Part shown: positions 9,237 through 18,092 of the stretch, one piece after another | Position numbering within the stretch: the stretch's first letter is position 1 | Layout: the number at the start of each line of letters is the position of its first letter | NCBI RefSeq assembly: GCF_004000255.1 | Contig: NZ_RCIQ01000008.1 | Location: forward strand, 1 to 64,000 | Source of the DNA: Nioella ostreopsis | GTDB lineage: Bacteria; Pseudomonadota; Alphaproteobacteria; Rhodobacterales; Rhodobacteraceae | Length of the DNA stretch: 64,000 bases | Direction of reading: 5' to 3' | Notes under the pieces: model-generated | Told to the model about the DNA's origin: nothing | Seen by the model: only the letters and a program-made list of their open reading frames with translations | Databases searched by the model: none | Translations under genes and position numbers: made by a program

Positions 9237-11519
9237 TCATGCCGCCAATCTTCCCTTGATCATGTTTGGCACCTGCCGTGCACTCATGGCGCGGGGGTAA
9301 GGCAGCTCTTCCATCTCGGGCACGTCGCCATAGAGCGCTTCGAACTCGGCGAAGTTGTCGAAGACCCGACGGGACACGTTGTCGATAAACGTCTCTGTCA
9401 GCGCGCCATTCGCAAGGATGATCTCGTGCGCCTCGGTCTCGATATGGAAGACGGTGTAGCTCGCCCCCATCTCGGCCAGGGGCACCTGCGTGATGGTCGT
9501 TCCATTCACCAGCGCGCCCGCGTGGCAGATCACGCCATCTACCAGCATCCCGTGATCGGCGGTGACAGTCAGCGGCTCATAAGGCAGGCCAGCCCCAAGC
9601 GATCCCGCCGCAAAGCGCACCGGCATCAGCCGTTCCGCCGGGCCGAACCGGGTGGAGACGGTCTGGTAACCGATCCATTTGACCGGAATGGCCCGGCCTT
9701 GAGCGTTCAACACGCGGTCGCCGATCGAAAGCTCTTCAACCAGTCGGTCCCCTTCCGGGGTTGCAATCAGGGTTCCCGCGCAGAAGCACAAGGTATTGGT
9801 ATTGGTGAAGGTCAGATCACCGACCGCCGTATTCTCGAGGATCAGCGTCGCGCCTCCTCCGAGGTCTATATGCAGATCACCCGAAACATCGGTGGCCGCA
9901 GCGGCAACATCCGAGATGTCGGCAAAGAAGCTGGACAGGTCGACCACGTCCTCGGCGCCGTTGAAATCCGTGATCCTGTCCGTGTCGCCCGTGCCGAAAC
10001 CGGTGCTGGCAAACAGGTCTGCATCCGCGCCGCCCGTCAGGGTGTCATTGCCGTCGCCGCCATCGAGCGTGTCAGCACCCGCGCCGCCGGACAAGGAGTC
10101 ATTGCCGTCATTGCCAGAGATTTCATTGGCAAGCTCGTTGCCGGTGACATCGTCGGACCCGGAACTGCCGATGTAGTTCTCAAGCCCGGTGCCGCGCGCG
10201 ATGGAGAAGTTGCCAATCCGCCCGGACAGGTCCGAATAGGTCTCGTCATTCATGTTGACCCGCTGGTTCAGACTGGACCCGCTCATATCAAGCGTATCTT
10301 CGCCGCCAGTGTCGTACATCGTGTACATCACATAGTTGCCAGCATAGATTGACGTGTCGAGAGCATCCTCCCCGGTGATCTGACCGAAGAGATCGCCAAG
10401 ATAGCCCGAAACGTTCGAATTGAACCCGTAGACCGTGTCGCCGGCATTGGTGGTGACGCCCGTTCCGTACAGATCCTGAATCGCGAGAATGTCTGCCATC
10501 ATCAGCGTCGAAGCGAATGCAAAGTTCGAACTGATCGTCGGATTTTCGTTCTGGCTGAAATACGACATCACCGTCGCTTGCCAGCTGTCGTTCAGATACT
10601 CGTTATCGATGTTCCAGGCTGCGGAGCCATTGTAGTTGCCGGCATGCCCCAGCCCGAGAGCGTGGCCGATCTCGTGCATGTAGGTCTGGAAGGAATAACT
10701 GTCGATCGTGGTGCCATAGGTCGCCAACCAGTCGGTTGAGACATTCACCGTCGATTGAGTGATGAACCCGCCGCTATGGGTCGAGGAGTTATAGGCACCC
10801 GACGCGTTGTCATCCATGACGATTTCATGCGACGCATCCGCCACGCCCGTCGTGACCAGGTTGAAGTTCAGGCCCGACACGGCTGTCCATGCTTCGAACG
10901 CCCAGGATGCCAGCTGCTGACCCTCTGCGGTTAGTCCACCAATATGCACATCCAGCGTATCGCCCGCGGACACGTTGAACTCGCGCGGGGTGGTTTCATT
11001 GGTCAGGCTGGTCCAGTAGCCGTCGGTCAGCTGATCGGCGATCTGGTCGTTCGTGAAGGTCGTTCTGTCGCCAGCCGCGGTGACCGAGATCTGGTAGTCG
11101 CCTGCCTCGGTGTCATTCCATGATCCGGCGGAAATGTAGATCGTGCCGGTCGTGTCAGCTGTGAACCACGCATGAGACGCCACCCCCACCCCGCCATCAT
11201 CATCGAAGCCCAGGTAGGTGCCGGTTGAATCGTACAGACGCATATAGGTGTCGCCAACGGCACTGCCGCCAACGCCTGTCAGATTGATGTCATAGCTTTC
11301 ACCGGCAACCACGTTCAATTCGACCCAATCCCGGTCGCCCAGGGAATCCAGGGTGCCTGCAAAAGTATCCCCGACCGACATGGAATAGGTCGTCGAGATC
11401 GAGGCCACCGCGTCACCTGAATCCTCCAGCAGCGCGGCATCATCTACCGATATCGCTGCCAGATCCTCATAGTCACAGGTTTCCTTAAAGGGTTGAAATG
11501 TCGAGCATATCAGACACAT
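9237..11519 (-). CDS. M10 serralysin-like metalloprotease with RTX repeats and C-terminal Hint domain
   Basis: A 760-aa protein. Residues about 45-145 look like a PPC-type pre-peptidase domain (SVGDTFAGTLDSLGDRDWVEL). The catalytic domain has the zinc motif HEIGHALGLGH at 282-292 and a Met-turn VMSYFS about 30 residues later, as in serralysins and other metzincins. RTX nonapeptides (GNDGNDSLSGGAGADTL, GGDGNDTLTGGAD) lie around 465-500 and should bind calcium. Hint begins at Cys578 (CFCAGTLIATP) and ends with the array-wide tail. Serralysins normally use type I secretion through a C-terminal signal; here Hint occupies that end. Start at 11519 behind GGAG. Confidence 0.92.
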   Translation of the reverse strand: MCLICSTFQPFKETCDYEDLAAISVDDAALLEDSGDAVASISTTYSMSVGDTFAGTLDSLGDRDWVELNVVAGESYDINLTGVGGSAVGDTYMRLYDSTGTYLGFDDDGGVGVASHAWFTADTTGTIYISAGSWNDTEAGDYQISVTAAGDRTTFTNDQIADQLTDGYWTSLTNETTPREFNVSAGDTLDVHIGGLTAEGQQLASWAFEAWTAVSGLNFNLVTTGVADASHEIVMDDNASGAYNSSTHSGGFITQSTVNVSTDWLATYGTTIDSYSFQTYMHEIGHALGLGHAGNYNGSAAWNIDNEYLNDSWQATVMSYFSQNENPTISSNFAFASTLMMADILAIQDLYGTGVTTNAGDTVYGFNSNVSGYLGDLFGQITGEDALDTSIYAGNYVMYTMYDTGGEDTLDMSGSSLNQRVNMNDETYSDLSGRIGNFSIARGTGLENYIGSSGSDDVTGNELANEISGNDGNDSLSGGAGADTLDGGDGNDTLTGGADADLFASTGFGTGDTDRITDFNGAEDVVDLSSFFADISDVAAAATDVSGDLHIDLGGGATLILENTAVGDLTFTNTNTLCFCAGTLIATPEGDRLVEELSIGDRVLNAQGRAIPVKWIGYQTVSTRFGPAERLMPVRFAAGSLGAGLPYEPLTVTADHGMLVDGVICHAGALVNGTTITQVPLAEMGASYTVFHIETEAHEIILANGALTETFIDNVSRRVFDNFAEFEALYGDVPEMEELPYPRAMSARQVPNMIKGRLAA

Positions 11520-11600
11520 GGCGCGTTTCTCCGGGAGAGATTAAATGATCGTGAAGCAAAGGTGCTTCCAGGAAAACGAAGGGTCTTGCAGGCGGGTCCG

Positions 11601-12047
11601 TCAATTGGCATCGGGCCAGCCCGCGCTGTTCAGAAGGGTGTCGACAAACCTGTCATAGGGCGCGGCCCCAAGCGGTGCATCGACGACGGAAAACGTGTAG
11701 TCCGGGCTGGTCCCGCCGAGATCTCCGCGCCGCCATGACAGCTGTGCGCGCAGGTCGTGCTTGCCTGCGGAAAGAAGCGTAAGCGTCATGCTGGCCGCCG
11801 CATCCGCGCCGTTTTGGTCCGGATCCTCCGACAGCCTGACATCCCATGGCGGATCCTGTTCACGCAGCTGCCGTGTCAGTTCCGCACAAAGCGCGTCGAT
11901 ATGAGAAGACGGAGCCCCTGAAGCTGTCTCGCAGGTAAGGGACAGCGCCTCGGCCGTAGCGGTCTGTGCCATGGCGGATGCTCCTCCAAGGGTTGCGGCG
12001 GCGGCTACCATTGTCGAACATATTGCTTTCGCAAGGGCCGCGTTCAT
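11601..12047 (-). CDS. Exported small protein upstream of the protease
   Basis: A 148-aa protein with a classical signal peptide (hydrophobic stretch MVAAAATLGGASAMA, likely cleavage before QT). The mature part is about 120 aa with two cysteines (LTCETAS, DALCAEL) that could form a disulfide, then beta-type sequence. The ATG at 12047 is preferred over an in-frame TTG at 12056. The gene ends about 80 nt before the serralysin-like gene on the same strand. Serralysins often have a periplasmic inhibitor gene nearby (AprI/Inh). Size and export fit, but I see no clear inhibitor motif, so this is only a positional idea. Confidence 0.7.
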   Translation of the reverse strand: MNAALAKAICSTMVAAAATLGGASAMAQTATAEALSLTCETASGAPSSHIDALCAELTRQLREQDPPWDVRLSEDPDQNGADAAASMTLTLLSAGKHDLRAQLSWRRGDLGGTSPDYTFSVVDAPLGAAPYDRFVDTLLNSAGWPDAN

Positions 12048-12472
12048 ATTCTTCAAAGAAGCCCCCCAAATCTCCGGCCCTCGTCATAAAAACGCGGACG
12101 CGCATTCGCCATATGTCGCTGACACTATGGGACAAAGGCTGTTGTGCCAACCACGAAGCGCACGCTTTTCCGACGTCGGCCCCCTGAAGCCACACCGGGC
12201 GTATCGCAGGACGCAGAAATCCGCTCCGGACCGCGATGCAGAAGCGGTTCGCGGCACAATCTGTCGCCAGCACGTCTTCCGCCTTTCTCATGTGTCCCCG
12301 GTGGCCGCGCCTGCCATGCCGCAACGCCGAAAGCCTGCGCTTCGGGCTGCAACCGGCACCCATCACGCCAGCATCGCCCGCAGATAGGGGAATTCCTCCC
12401 TCCCGGTCACCTCCCCATAAAACGTTGCGCCCGCAGCGACGCAAGCGTGGGGCAAACAGTCCGGCCCACGCG
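12048..12472. other. Intergenic region, no gene seen
   Basis: About 425 nt between a Hint gene and the exported small protein. All open frames here lack a ribosome-binding site or family resemblance. It should hold the promoter of the small protein and protease pair. I see no repeat or clear terminator. Confidence 0.5.
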
Positions 12473-13375
12473 TCAGGCCACGGCTTTTCCGTCCAACCTC
12501 GACTTGATCGAAACAGGCACCTGTCGGGCAGACATCGCGCGGGGATATGGAAGCTCCTCCATCTCGGGCACGTCGCCGTAGAGCGCCTCGAATTCCGCGA
12601 AGTTGTCGAAGGCGCGGCGGGAGACATTGTCGATGAAGGTCTCTGCCGGGGCACCATTGGCGAGGATGATCTCATGCGCCTCGGTTTCGATGTGATAGAC
12701 GGTGTAGGTCTCGCCCATCTCTGAGAGCGGCACCCGCGTGATCGTCGTCCCGTTCACCAAGGCGCCCGCGTGGCAGATCACACCATCGACCAGCATTCCG
12801 TGATCGGCGGTAACGGTCAGGTCAGAATGCGGCAGCCCATCCCCCAGAGACCCGGCGGCGAAACGCACGGGCATCAGGCGTTCTGCCGGGCCGAAGCGGG
12901 TCATGACTGTCTGGCGGCCCACCCATTTGACCAACGCGATGCGACCATCGGCGGTTAGGATTGGCTCTCCTGCTCGGAGCGCTTCAACGGGCGTGTCACC
13001 GGATGGGGTCGCGATCTGCGTTTCGGTTAGAAAGCAATTCACCACCGTCGCGTTGGATGTCAACGTGACCGGCGCGGGCGATGGCGGTACGTTTCCACGC
13101 CAGACCTCACCATTGTGGGGAATGAGCAAGGCACCGTCGGACGAATCCTCGAAGACCGCGTATTGCTGCCCGTTCAATTCCATCGTGAAGCCTGCGAAGG
13201 AAATTCCGGGGACTCCCAAGTAGTCACCGGTGGATGCTGTGCCAGAGTTGTCATCGTCAAAAACGGTTAAGTTTTCCGTTTCGTCTGCTCGCCCGGAAAA
13301 GGTCAGAGTCGAAGTGCCGGGGTCGAGTGTCGCGTTTGAAATGCGGATGTACTGGGTCGTCGCGTAGTCAGCCAT
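12473..13375 (-). CDS. Hint-domain protein with variable N-terminus
   Basis: A 300-aa protein. Residues 1-112 are unique beta-type sequence (YIRISNATLDPGTSTLTFSG, MELNGQQYAVFED). Hint begins at Cys114 (CFLTETQIAT) and contains VKWVGRQTVMTRFGPAE, TADHGML and HEIILANGAPAETFIDN, then the tail ELPYPRAMSARQVP. It differs from most copies by V for I in the WIGRQ block. No signal peptide. Same strand and close spacing as the other members. Confidence 0.87.
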   Translation of the reverse strand: MADYATTQYIRISNATLDPGTSTLTFSGRADETENLTVFDDDNSGTASTGDYLGVPGISFAGFTMELNGQQYAVFEDSSDGALLIPHNGEVWRGNVPPSPAPVTLTSNATVVNCFLTETQIATPSGDTPVEALRAGEPILTADGRIALVKWVGRQTVMTRFGPAERLMPVRFAAGSLGDGLPHSDLTVTADHGMLVDGVICHAGALVNGTTITRVPLSEMGETYTVYHIETEAHEIILANGAPAETFIDNVSRRAFDNFAEFEALYGDVPEMEELPYPRAMSARQVPVSIKSRLDGKAVA

Positions 13376-13562
13376 TGAACTGTAGATCCTTCTCCTTCTC
13401 CTGCCCTAGTGGCAGTAAATCACACTGATTGACGGCGTTAATGTAATGGGCTGTTCAGATTGCCGCACCGGGATCGGTGGGAAAGATCAGGTTACTCGGC
13501 AGTCTCGCACAGCTTGCAAACGTCGGACGGGGCGCAGATTTGCAACAAACCGATTGCGCGGG

Positions 13563-14474
13563 TCAGGCGGCGTTTGCCGTCGAAAGCTTGTGGCGGATCC
13601 GCCCCGGTACCTGCCTGGCGCTCATCGCTCGGGGATAGGGCAGCTCCTCCATCTCCGGCACGTCGCCGTAGAGCGCCTCGAACTCTGCATAGTTGTCGAA
13701 GGCGCGGCGGCTGACGTTGTCTATGAAAGTCTCGGCGGGCGCGCCATTTGCGAGGATGATTTCGTGGTCCTCGGTTTCGATGTGGTAGACCGTGTAGGTC
13801 TCCCCCATCTCTGAGAGCGGCACCCGCGTGATCGTCGTTCCGTTCACCAAGGCGCCCGCGTGGCAGATGACGCCATCCACCAGCATGCCGTGATCCGCCG
13901 TCACGGTCAGGTCGGCGTGGGGCAGGCCCTCGCCCAGAGATCCCGCCGCGAAGCGCACGGGCATCAGCCGTTCGGCGGGCCCGAAGCGGGTGGCTACGGT
14001 CTGGCGGCCGATCCACTTGACGGGGGTCGCATCCCCCTTGGCGGTCAGGACCATATCGCCGATCTGCAAGTCTTCAACCGCGCATTCGCGCTCTGGCGTG
14101 GCAATCTGAGTGCCCTCACAAAAGCAGACGGGGAAGCTCAAAGACGACAAGGAAGATGGAGGCACAAAACTGATGGGACCGAAAGTCGACGGTTCCCCCG
14201 TCATCCCGAAGGCATAATACGAGATCGGGCTTTTTTCGAGAACGACGAATGTCACCCCGTTGATCTCCACCGTGCCCCTCATCAACAGGGTTTCGGTTGT
14301 CCCGGTGCCATAGGTATAGGTGATGCTTTCACCAACCTGAAATTCCCCGGTACCCGGCAGATCAGCATCGCCATCGCTCAAGGTGCCCGGAGCCGGCACC
14401 GCAAAGCCGGTATTGGACGGTGTCAAGTCTTGCGGGTTGTAGCTGAGACTATAGTCGAACGTGTAGACAGCCAT
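13563..14474 (-). CDS. Hint-domain protein with variable N-terminus
   Basis: A 303-aa protein starting at 14474 after AGGAATTGAACA. The N-terminal 115 residues are unique but show the shared pattern FQVGESITYTYGTG ... MRGTVEINGVTFVVLE. Hint begins at Cys117 (CFCEGTQIAT). Its Hint-coding DNA is almost the same as that of the next gene upstream (14515-15429): by eye about ten differences in about 230 nt, against no visible similarity in the N-terminal halves. This points to recent duplication or gene conversion limited to the Hint module. Confidence 0.88.
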   Translation of the reverse strand: MAVYTFDYSLSYNPQDLTPSNTGFAVPAPGTLSDGDADLPGTGEFQVGESITYTYGTGTTETLLMRGTVEINGVTFVVLEKSPISYYAFGMTGEPSTFGPISFVPPSSLSSLSFPVCFCEGTQIATPERECAVEDLQIGDMVLTAKGDATPVKWIGRQTVATRFGPAERLMPVRFAAGSLGEGLPHADLTVTADHGMLVDGVICHAGALVNGTTITRVPLSEMGETYTVYHIETEDHEIILANGAPAETFIDNVSRRAFDNYAEFEALYGDVPEMEELPYPRAMSARQVPGRIRHKLSTANAA

Positions 14475-14514
14475 TGTTCAATTCCTCATTTTCATATCTG
14501 TTCCTGGCGGGATG

Positions 14515-15429
14515 TCAGGCAGTTTTCAATATGCGCAGCTTGGCCCTGATGCGCTCTGGCACCTGCCGCGCGCTCATTGCACGGGGGTAAGGCAGCTCCT
14601 CCATCTCCGGCACGTCGCCGTAGAGCGCCTCGAACTCTGCATAGTTGTCGAAGGCGCAGCGGCTGACGTTGTCGATGAAAGTCTCAGCGGGCGCGCCATT
14701 TGCGAGGATGATTTCGTGGTCCTCGGTTTCGATGTGGTAGACCGTGTAGGTCTCACCCATCTCGCTCAGCGGCACCCGCGTGATCGTCGTTCCGTTCACC
14801 AAGGCGCCCGCATGGCAGATGACGCCGTCGACCAGCATCCCGTGATCAGCGGTGACGGTCAGGTCGGCATGCGGCAGGCCCTCGCCCAATGATCCGATAG
14901 CAAAGCGTACCGGCATCAGCCGCTCGGCGGGGCCGAACCGGGTCGACACGGTCTGGCGGCCGATCCACTTGACGGTGACGGCACGTCCCTCCCGGGTCAA
15001 AACCCGGTCCCCGATCCCCAGGGTCTCCACCGGGGCCTCACCGGTTGGCGTTGCGATCCGCGTGCCCGCGGCGAAACACATCCAGATCTCGGCATTGTCG
15101 CTGAAACTCGACGTGCTGCCAGAGGCCGGGAAGACCGAATCCGGGGTCAGGTTGTATTCCCCGATCACGAAGGGGACGTAGTAGAACCCGCCATCCGAGA
15201 AGATCGGGTAATCCGTGCCATCTGGGGTGGTGTAGTAGTAGCCGCTGAACTTGTTGGTGACGAACAGATAGTCATCAACCCCGATATCCAGATTGCCGTC
15301 TTCGCCGCGATCGACAACGTTGCCGGGGAATGGCGCGGCCAGCACCGTCTTCGACGTCCAGGTGAACGTGCCGCTGTTGATACTGCCCTCCAGCCGCAAG
15401 TAGGTCGTAGTTCCATAAAGATCCGCCAT
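14515..15429 (-). CDS. Hint-domain protein with variable N-terminus
   Basis: A 304-aa protein. GGAGGG lies 7 nt before the ATG at 15429 (MADLYGTTTYLRLEG), which is chosen over an upstream start at 15474. The N-terminal part is rich in Tyr, Gly and Asp (YYYTTPDGTDYPIFSDGGFYYV) and unlike its neighbours. Hint begins at Cys118 (CFAAGTRIAT). One array-wide arginine is replaced by cysteine (NVSRCAFDN). Ends about 40 nt before the start of the 13563-14474 gene, so the pair is likely co-transcribed. Confidence 0.88.
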   Translation of the reverse strand: MADLYGTTTYLRLEGSINSGTFTWTSKTVLAAPFPGNVVDRGEDGNLDIGVDDYLFVTNKFSGYYYTTPDGTDYPIFSDGGFYYVPFVIGEYNLTPDSVFPASGSTSSFSDNAEIWMCFAAGTRIATPTGEAPVETLGIGDRVLTREGRAVTVKWIGRQTVSTRFGPAERLMPVRFAIGSLGEGLPHADLTVTADHGMLVDGVICHAGALVNGTTITRVPLSEMGETYTVYHIETEDHEIILANGAPAETFIDNVSRCAFDNYAEFEALYGDVPEMEELPYPRAMSARQVPERIRAKLRILKTA

Positions 15430-15591
15430 GGTCGTGCCCTCCGTCGTGTCTCCCTTGGTCCCGGCCACGCGCATTGGAGCGGGACGATTTTCATCTCAGA
15501 ACCGGGGCTGGCCTTTGGGGGCGTCTCCCTTGACCGTCCCGGTGTTGTTTCTCCGGCGCCGCGACTGCCACGGCGATTGACTGCGCCTCGA

Positions 15592-16497
15592 TCAGGCGGC
15601 CTTTCGCCCGTTCAAAAGGGCGCGAATCCGCCCGGGCACCTGTCGGGTGGACATCGCGCGGGGGTATGGCAGCTCCTCCATCTCCGGCACGTCACCGTAA
15701 AGCGCCTCGAACTCGGCGAAATTGCCGAAGGCGCGGCGGGAGACATTGTCGATGAAGGTCTCAGCGGGCGCACCATTGGCGAGGATGATCTCATGCGCCT
15801 CAGTCTCGATGTGATAAACGGTGTAGGTCTCACCCATCTCGTCCAAGGGCACGCGCGTGATCGTGGTGCCGTTCACCAAAGCGCCTGCGTGGCAGATCAC
15901 GCCATCGACCAGCATCCCATGGTCAGCGGTGACGGTCAGGTCGGTATGCGGCAGCCCCTCGCCCAGAGACCCTGCCGCAAACCGCACCGGCATCAGCCGT
16001 TCCGCCGGGCCGAACCGGGTGGAAATGGTCTGACGACCGATCCATTTCACTGGCACCCTGTAGCCATCGAACGTGAAGACCAGATCGCCGATGCGCAGCG
16101 TCTCAACTGCGACCGGGCCTTCCGGTGTGACAATGGCCGTTCCGGCGAGAAAGCAGAACGGGTAGTCGGACGTATCGAGGTTCAGGGATGCGATGTCGGG
16201 GTAGTCCAGTTGCGTGAGCGACACGCCGTAGACCAGGAGTTGTCCGTTCCAAATGTTGAAGGCGGGGTACTCGACGCCCAAATGGGTGACGGTCCCGGCA
16301 TATGTCGCGTTCCCCTTCGAAATTCCGCCTTCGATCATTTCAAGGATCTCGGTCGTATCGAAGATCGAATTCGCCGATGTCGTCTCGCGGAAGATCGTCT
16401 CGAAGGGCTGGGAAATCGATGCTGCCCACCATGAAACCGACCCGGCACTGCTGTAGGCCGTGATGAAGGTGGACACCGGGAAGACGAGATCAGCCAT
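15592..16497 (-). CDS. Hint-domain protein with variable N-terminus
   Basis: A 301-aa protein starting at 16497 after GAGGTAAATTTT. The N-terminal 113 residues include WWAASISQPFETIF and the recurring pattern NATYAGTVTHLGVEYPAFN. Hint begins at Cys115 (CFLAGTAIVTP); TADHGML, HEIILANGAPAETF and the shared tail follow. It reads PLDEMGETYTVYH where most copies have PLSEMG or PLAEMG. No signal peptide. Confidence 0.88.
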   Translation of the reverse strand: MADLVFPVSTFITAYSSAGSVSWWAASISQPFETIFRETTSANSIFDTTEILEMIEGGISKGNATYAGTVTHLGVEYPAFNIWNGQLLVYGVSLTQLDYPDIASLNLDTSDYPFCFLAGTAIVTPEGPVAVETLRIGDLVFTFDGYRVPVKWIGRQTISTRFGPAERLMPVRFAAGSLGEGLPHTDLTVTADHGMLVDGVICHAGALVNGTTITRVPLDEMGETYTVYHIETEAHEIILANGAPAETFIDNVSRRAFGNFAEFEALYGDVPEMEELPYPRAMSTRQVPGRIRALLNGRKAA

Positions 16498-16920
16498 AAA
16501 ATTTACCTCTTTGCAAGTCTGAACGGGTTGGCCAGAGGCTCAGCGAGCGCGGCAACCTGCATGGGAGAACCGTCAACGGCGGGACCGGAAAGGCGCCGAA
16601 GGGTCCGTCATGGGCAATGAACGGAGCACCTGTTGAAAAGAAGAGATCCGCCAAGGCACCACCTCCTGTTGCAGCTCAGTAGCGGACGCGGCCGGGTGCC
16701 TGGGCTGTCGCAGGCCGAAGCGCCTTGAGACTGGGTCCGAGGGTGATTTCAGGTGATACTGTTTGATTCGTCAATAATTTACGCGCGCCCGCGACGGCTT
16801 GGCCAGATCAAAGGTCACACCACGGCGTCGACTGCGCCTTGACGCGCGGTCGAGCTCAATAGCTCTGCAAGGATATATCCGCGACAGCAGGTCCGCTCGG
16901 GGCCCTGCGAATTGGGGGGA
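16498..16920. other. Intergenic region, no gene seen
   Basis: About 423 nt between two Hint genes. It includes a short AT-rich stretch near 16755-16785 (gtttgattcgtcaataattta) that could belong to a promoter. No convincing coding frame, RNA gene or repeat was found. Confidence 0.5.
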
Positions 16921-17811
16921 TCAGGCGGCTTGAAAGCCCATGACCTTCCGGCGGATCCGCCCCGGCACCTGCCGGGCGCTCATGGCGCGGGGGTAAGGCA
17001 GTTCCTGCATTTCGGGCACGTCGCCATAGAGCGCCTCGAACTCCGCATAATTGTCGAACACCCGGCGGGAGACATTGTCGATGAAGGTCTCGGCAGGGAC
17101 ACCATTGGCGAGGATGATTTCGTGGGCCTCGGTCTCGATGTGGTAGACGGTGTAGGTCTCACCCATCTCGGAGAGCGGCACCCGCGTGATGGTCGTGCCA
17201 TTCACCAACGCGCCCGCGTGGCAGATGACGCCCTCCACCAGCATCCCATGATCGGCCGTGACGGTTAGATCGGTATGGGGGATGCCATCGCCAAGGGATC
17301 CGACAGCAAAGCGCACCGGCATCAGCCGCTCGGCGGGGCCGAAGCGGGTGGACACGGTCTGGCGTCCGATCCATTTGACGAGCGTGGATCGCCCCTCTGC
17401 CGTCACGACCGTATCGCCGATCGCAAGAGACTGGACCGCAATGTCCCCGCGATCTGTTGAGATCTGGGTGTCGCTGGCAAAGCAATAGAGAAAGATCGCC
17501 GGACCTGAGGTCAAATCCACCGTTGGCCCAAGGGACGGGTTGTTGCTGTAGAGAATGCTGGTGCCGCCAGAGAACAGGATTGGGTCACCTGCATCCGTGA
17601 GCGCCACAAAGGTCAGTTCAATCGCGGGGCCAATGCCGTAGCTAAAATCAACCGTGTTGCCAAAGCTTGTGCTGCCATTGATGCCATCTGCATCATCGGA
17701 CCGCTCAGTGATCGTGACAGCTCCGGGCCCGCTTGGCGGGTCGACTGTCACCGTAGGCGTTCCCGCTCCAGCTGTAACCACATATGCATAAAGAAAGGTT
17801 TGGGACGCCAT
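16921..17811 (-). CDS. Hint-domain protein with variable N-terminus
   Basis: A 296-aa protein. GGAGAG lies 5-6 nt before the ATG at 17811; a GTG directly upstream is a possible alternative. The N-terminal 108 residues (FLYAYVVTAGAGTPTVTVDPP, NTVDFSYGIGPAIELTFVALT) are unique. Hint begins at Cys110 (CFASDTQIST) and has SDT where other copies have AGT. TADHGMLVEGV replaces the usual LVDGV. The C-terminal tail is the array type. It lies downstream of the acnA remnant and its terminators, so it probably has its own promoter. Confidence 0.88.
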   Translation of the reverse strand: MASQTFLYAYVVTAGAGTPTVTVDPPSGPGAVTITERSDDADGINGSTSFGNTVDFSYGIGPAIELTFVALTDAGDPILFSGGTSILYSNNPSLGPTVDLTSGPAIFLYCFASDTQISTDRGDIAVQSLAIGDTVVTAEGRSTLVKWIGRQTVSTRFGPAERLMPVRFAVGSLGDGIPHTDLTVTADHGMLVEGVICHAGALVNGTTITRVPLSEMGETYTVYHIETEAHEIILANGVPAETFIDNVSRRVFDNYAEFEALYGDVPEMQELPYPRAMSARQVPGRIRRKVMGFQAA

Positions 17812-17949
17812 CACAGTCTCTCCGGTCGAGCAAACGACCGCATAGCTTAGCTACGACCCCTGCAATTTGGATTATCTTCAGGATAATAGTTCAAAGGAAG
17901 CCGAACTGCAACGAAAGCTCATTAGGATGATCTGAACGAGCCTCGTATG

Positions 17950-18008
17950 GAAAGGGCGCCAGAAGGCGCCCGATCTCGTTTCGTCTGAAAGGGGCGGTTG
18001 CCGCCCTT
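17950..18008 (-). terminator. Tandem terminator hairpins behind the acnA remnant
   Basis: On the minus strand the remnant's stop is followed by AAGGGCGGCAACCGCCCCTTTC and then GGGCGCCTTCTGGCGCCCTTTCC, two hairpins with short T runs. They look like the original transcription end of acnA. Confidence 0.7.
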
Positions 18009-18092
18009 ACGATTTCGCCAGGTTGCGCAGCACGTCGTGCGGGACGCCGCCGTGTTCGATGTATTCGATCTCGATCGCGGTATCGATCCGGC
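18007..18092 (-). pseudogene. Duplicated 3' end of acnA (remnant)
   Basis: These 86 nt encode IDTAIEIEYIEHGGVPHDVLRNLAKS and a TAA stop. Positions 18010-18092 align without gaps to the last part of intact acnA at 20993-21075, with 8 mismatches in 83 nt, in the same orientation. The fragment begins directly after the TGA of the Hint gene at 18093. The remnant ends at the usual AcnA C-terminus and keeps terminators, whereas the intact gene reads on into QLP. A duplication or integration event at the acnA 3' end is the simplest explanation. Confidence 0.88.
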
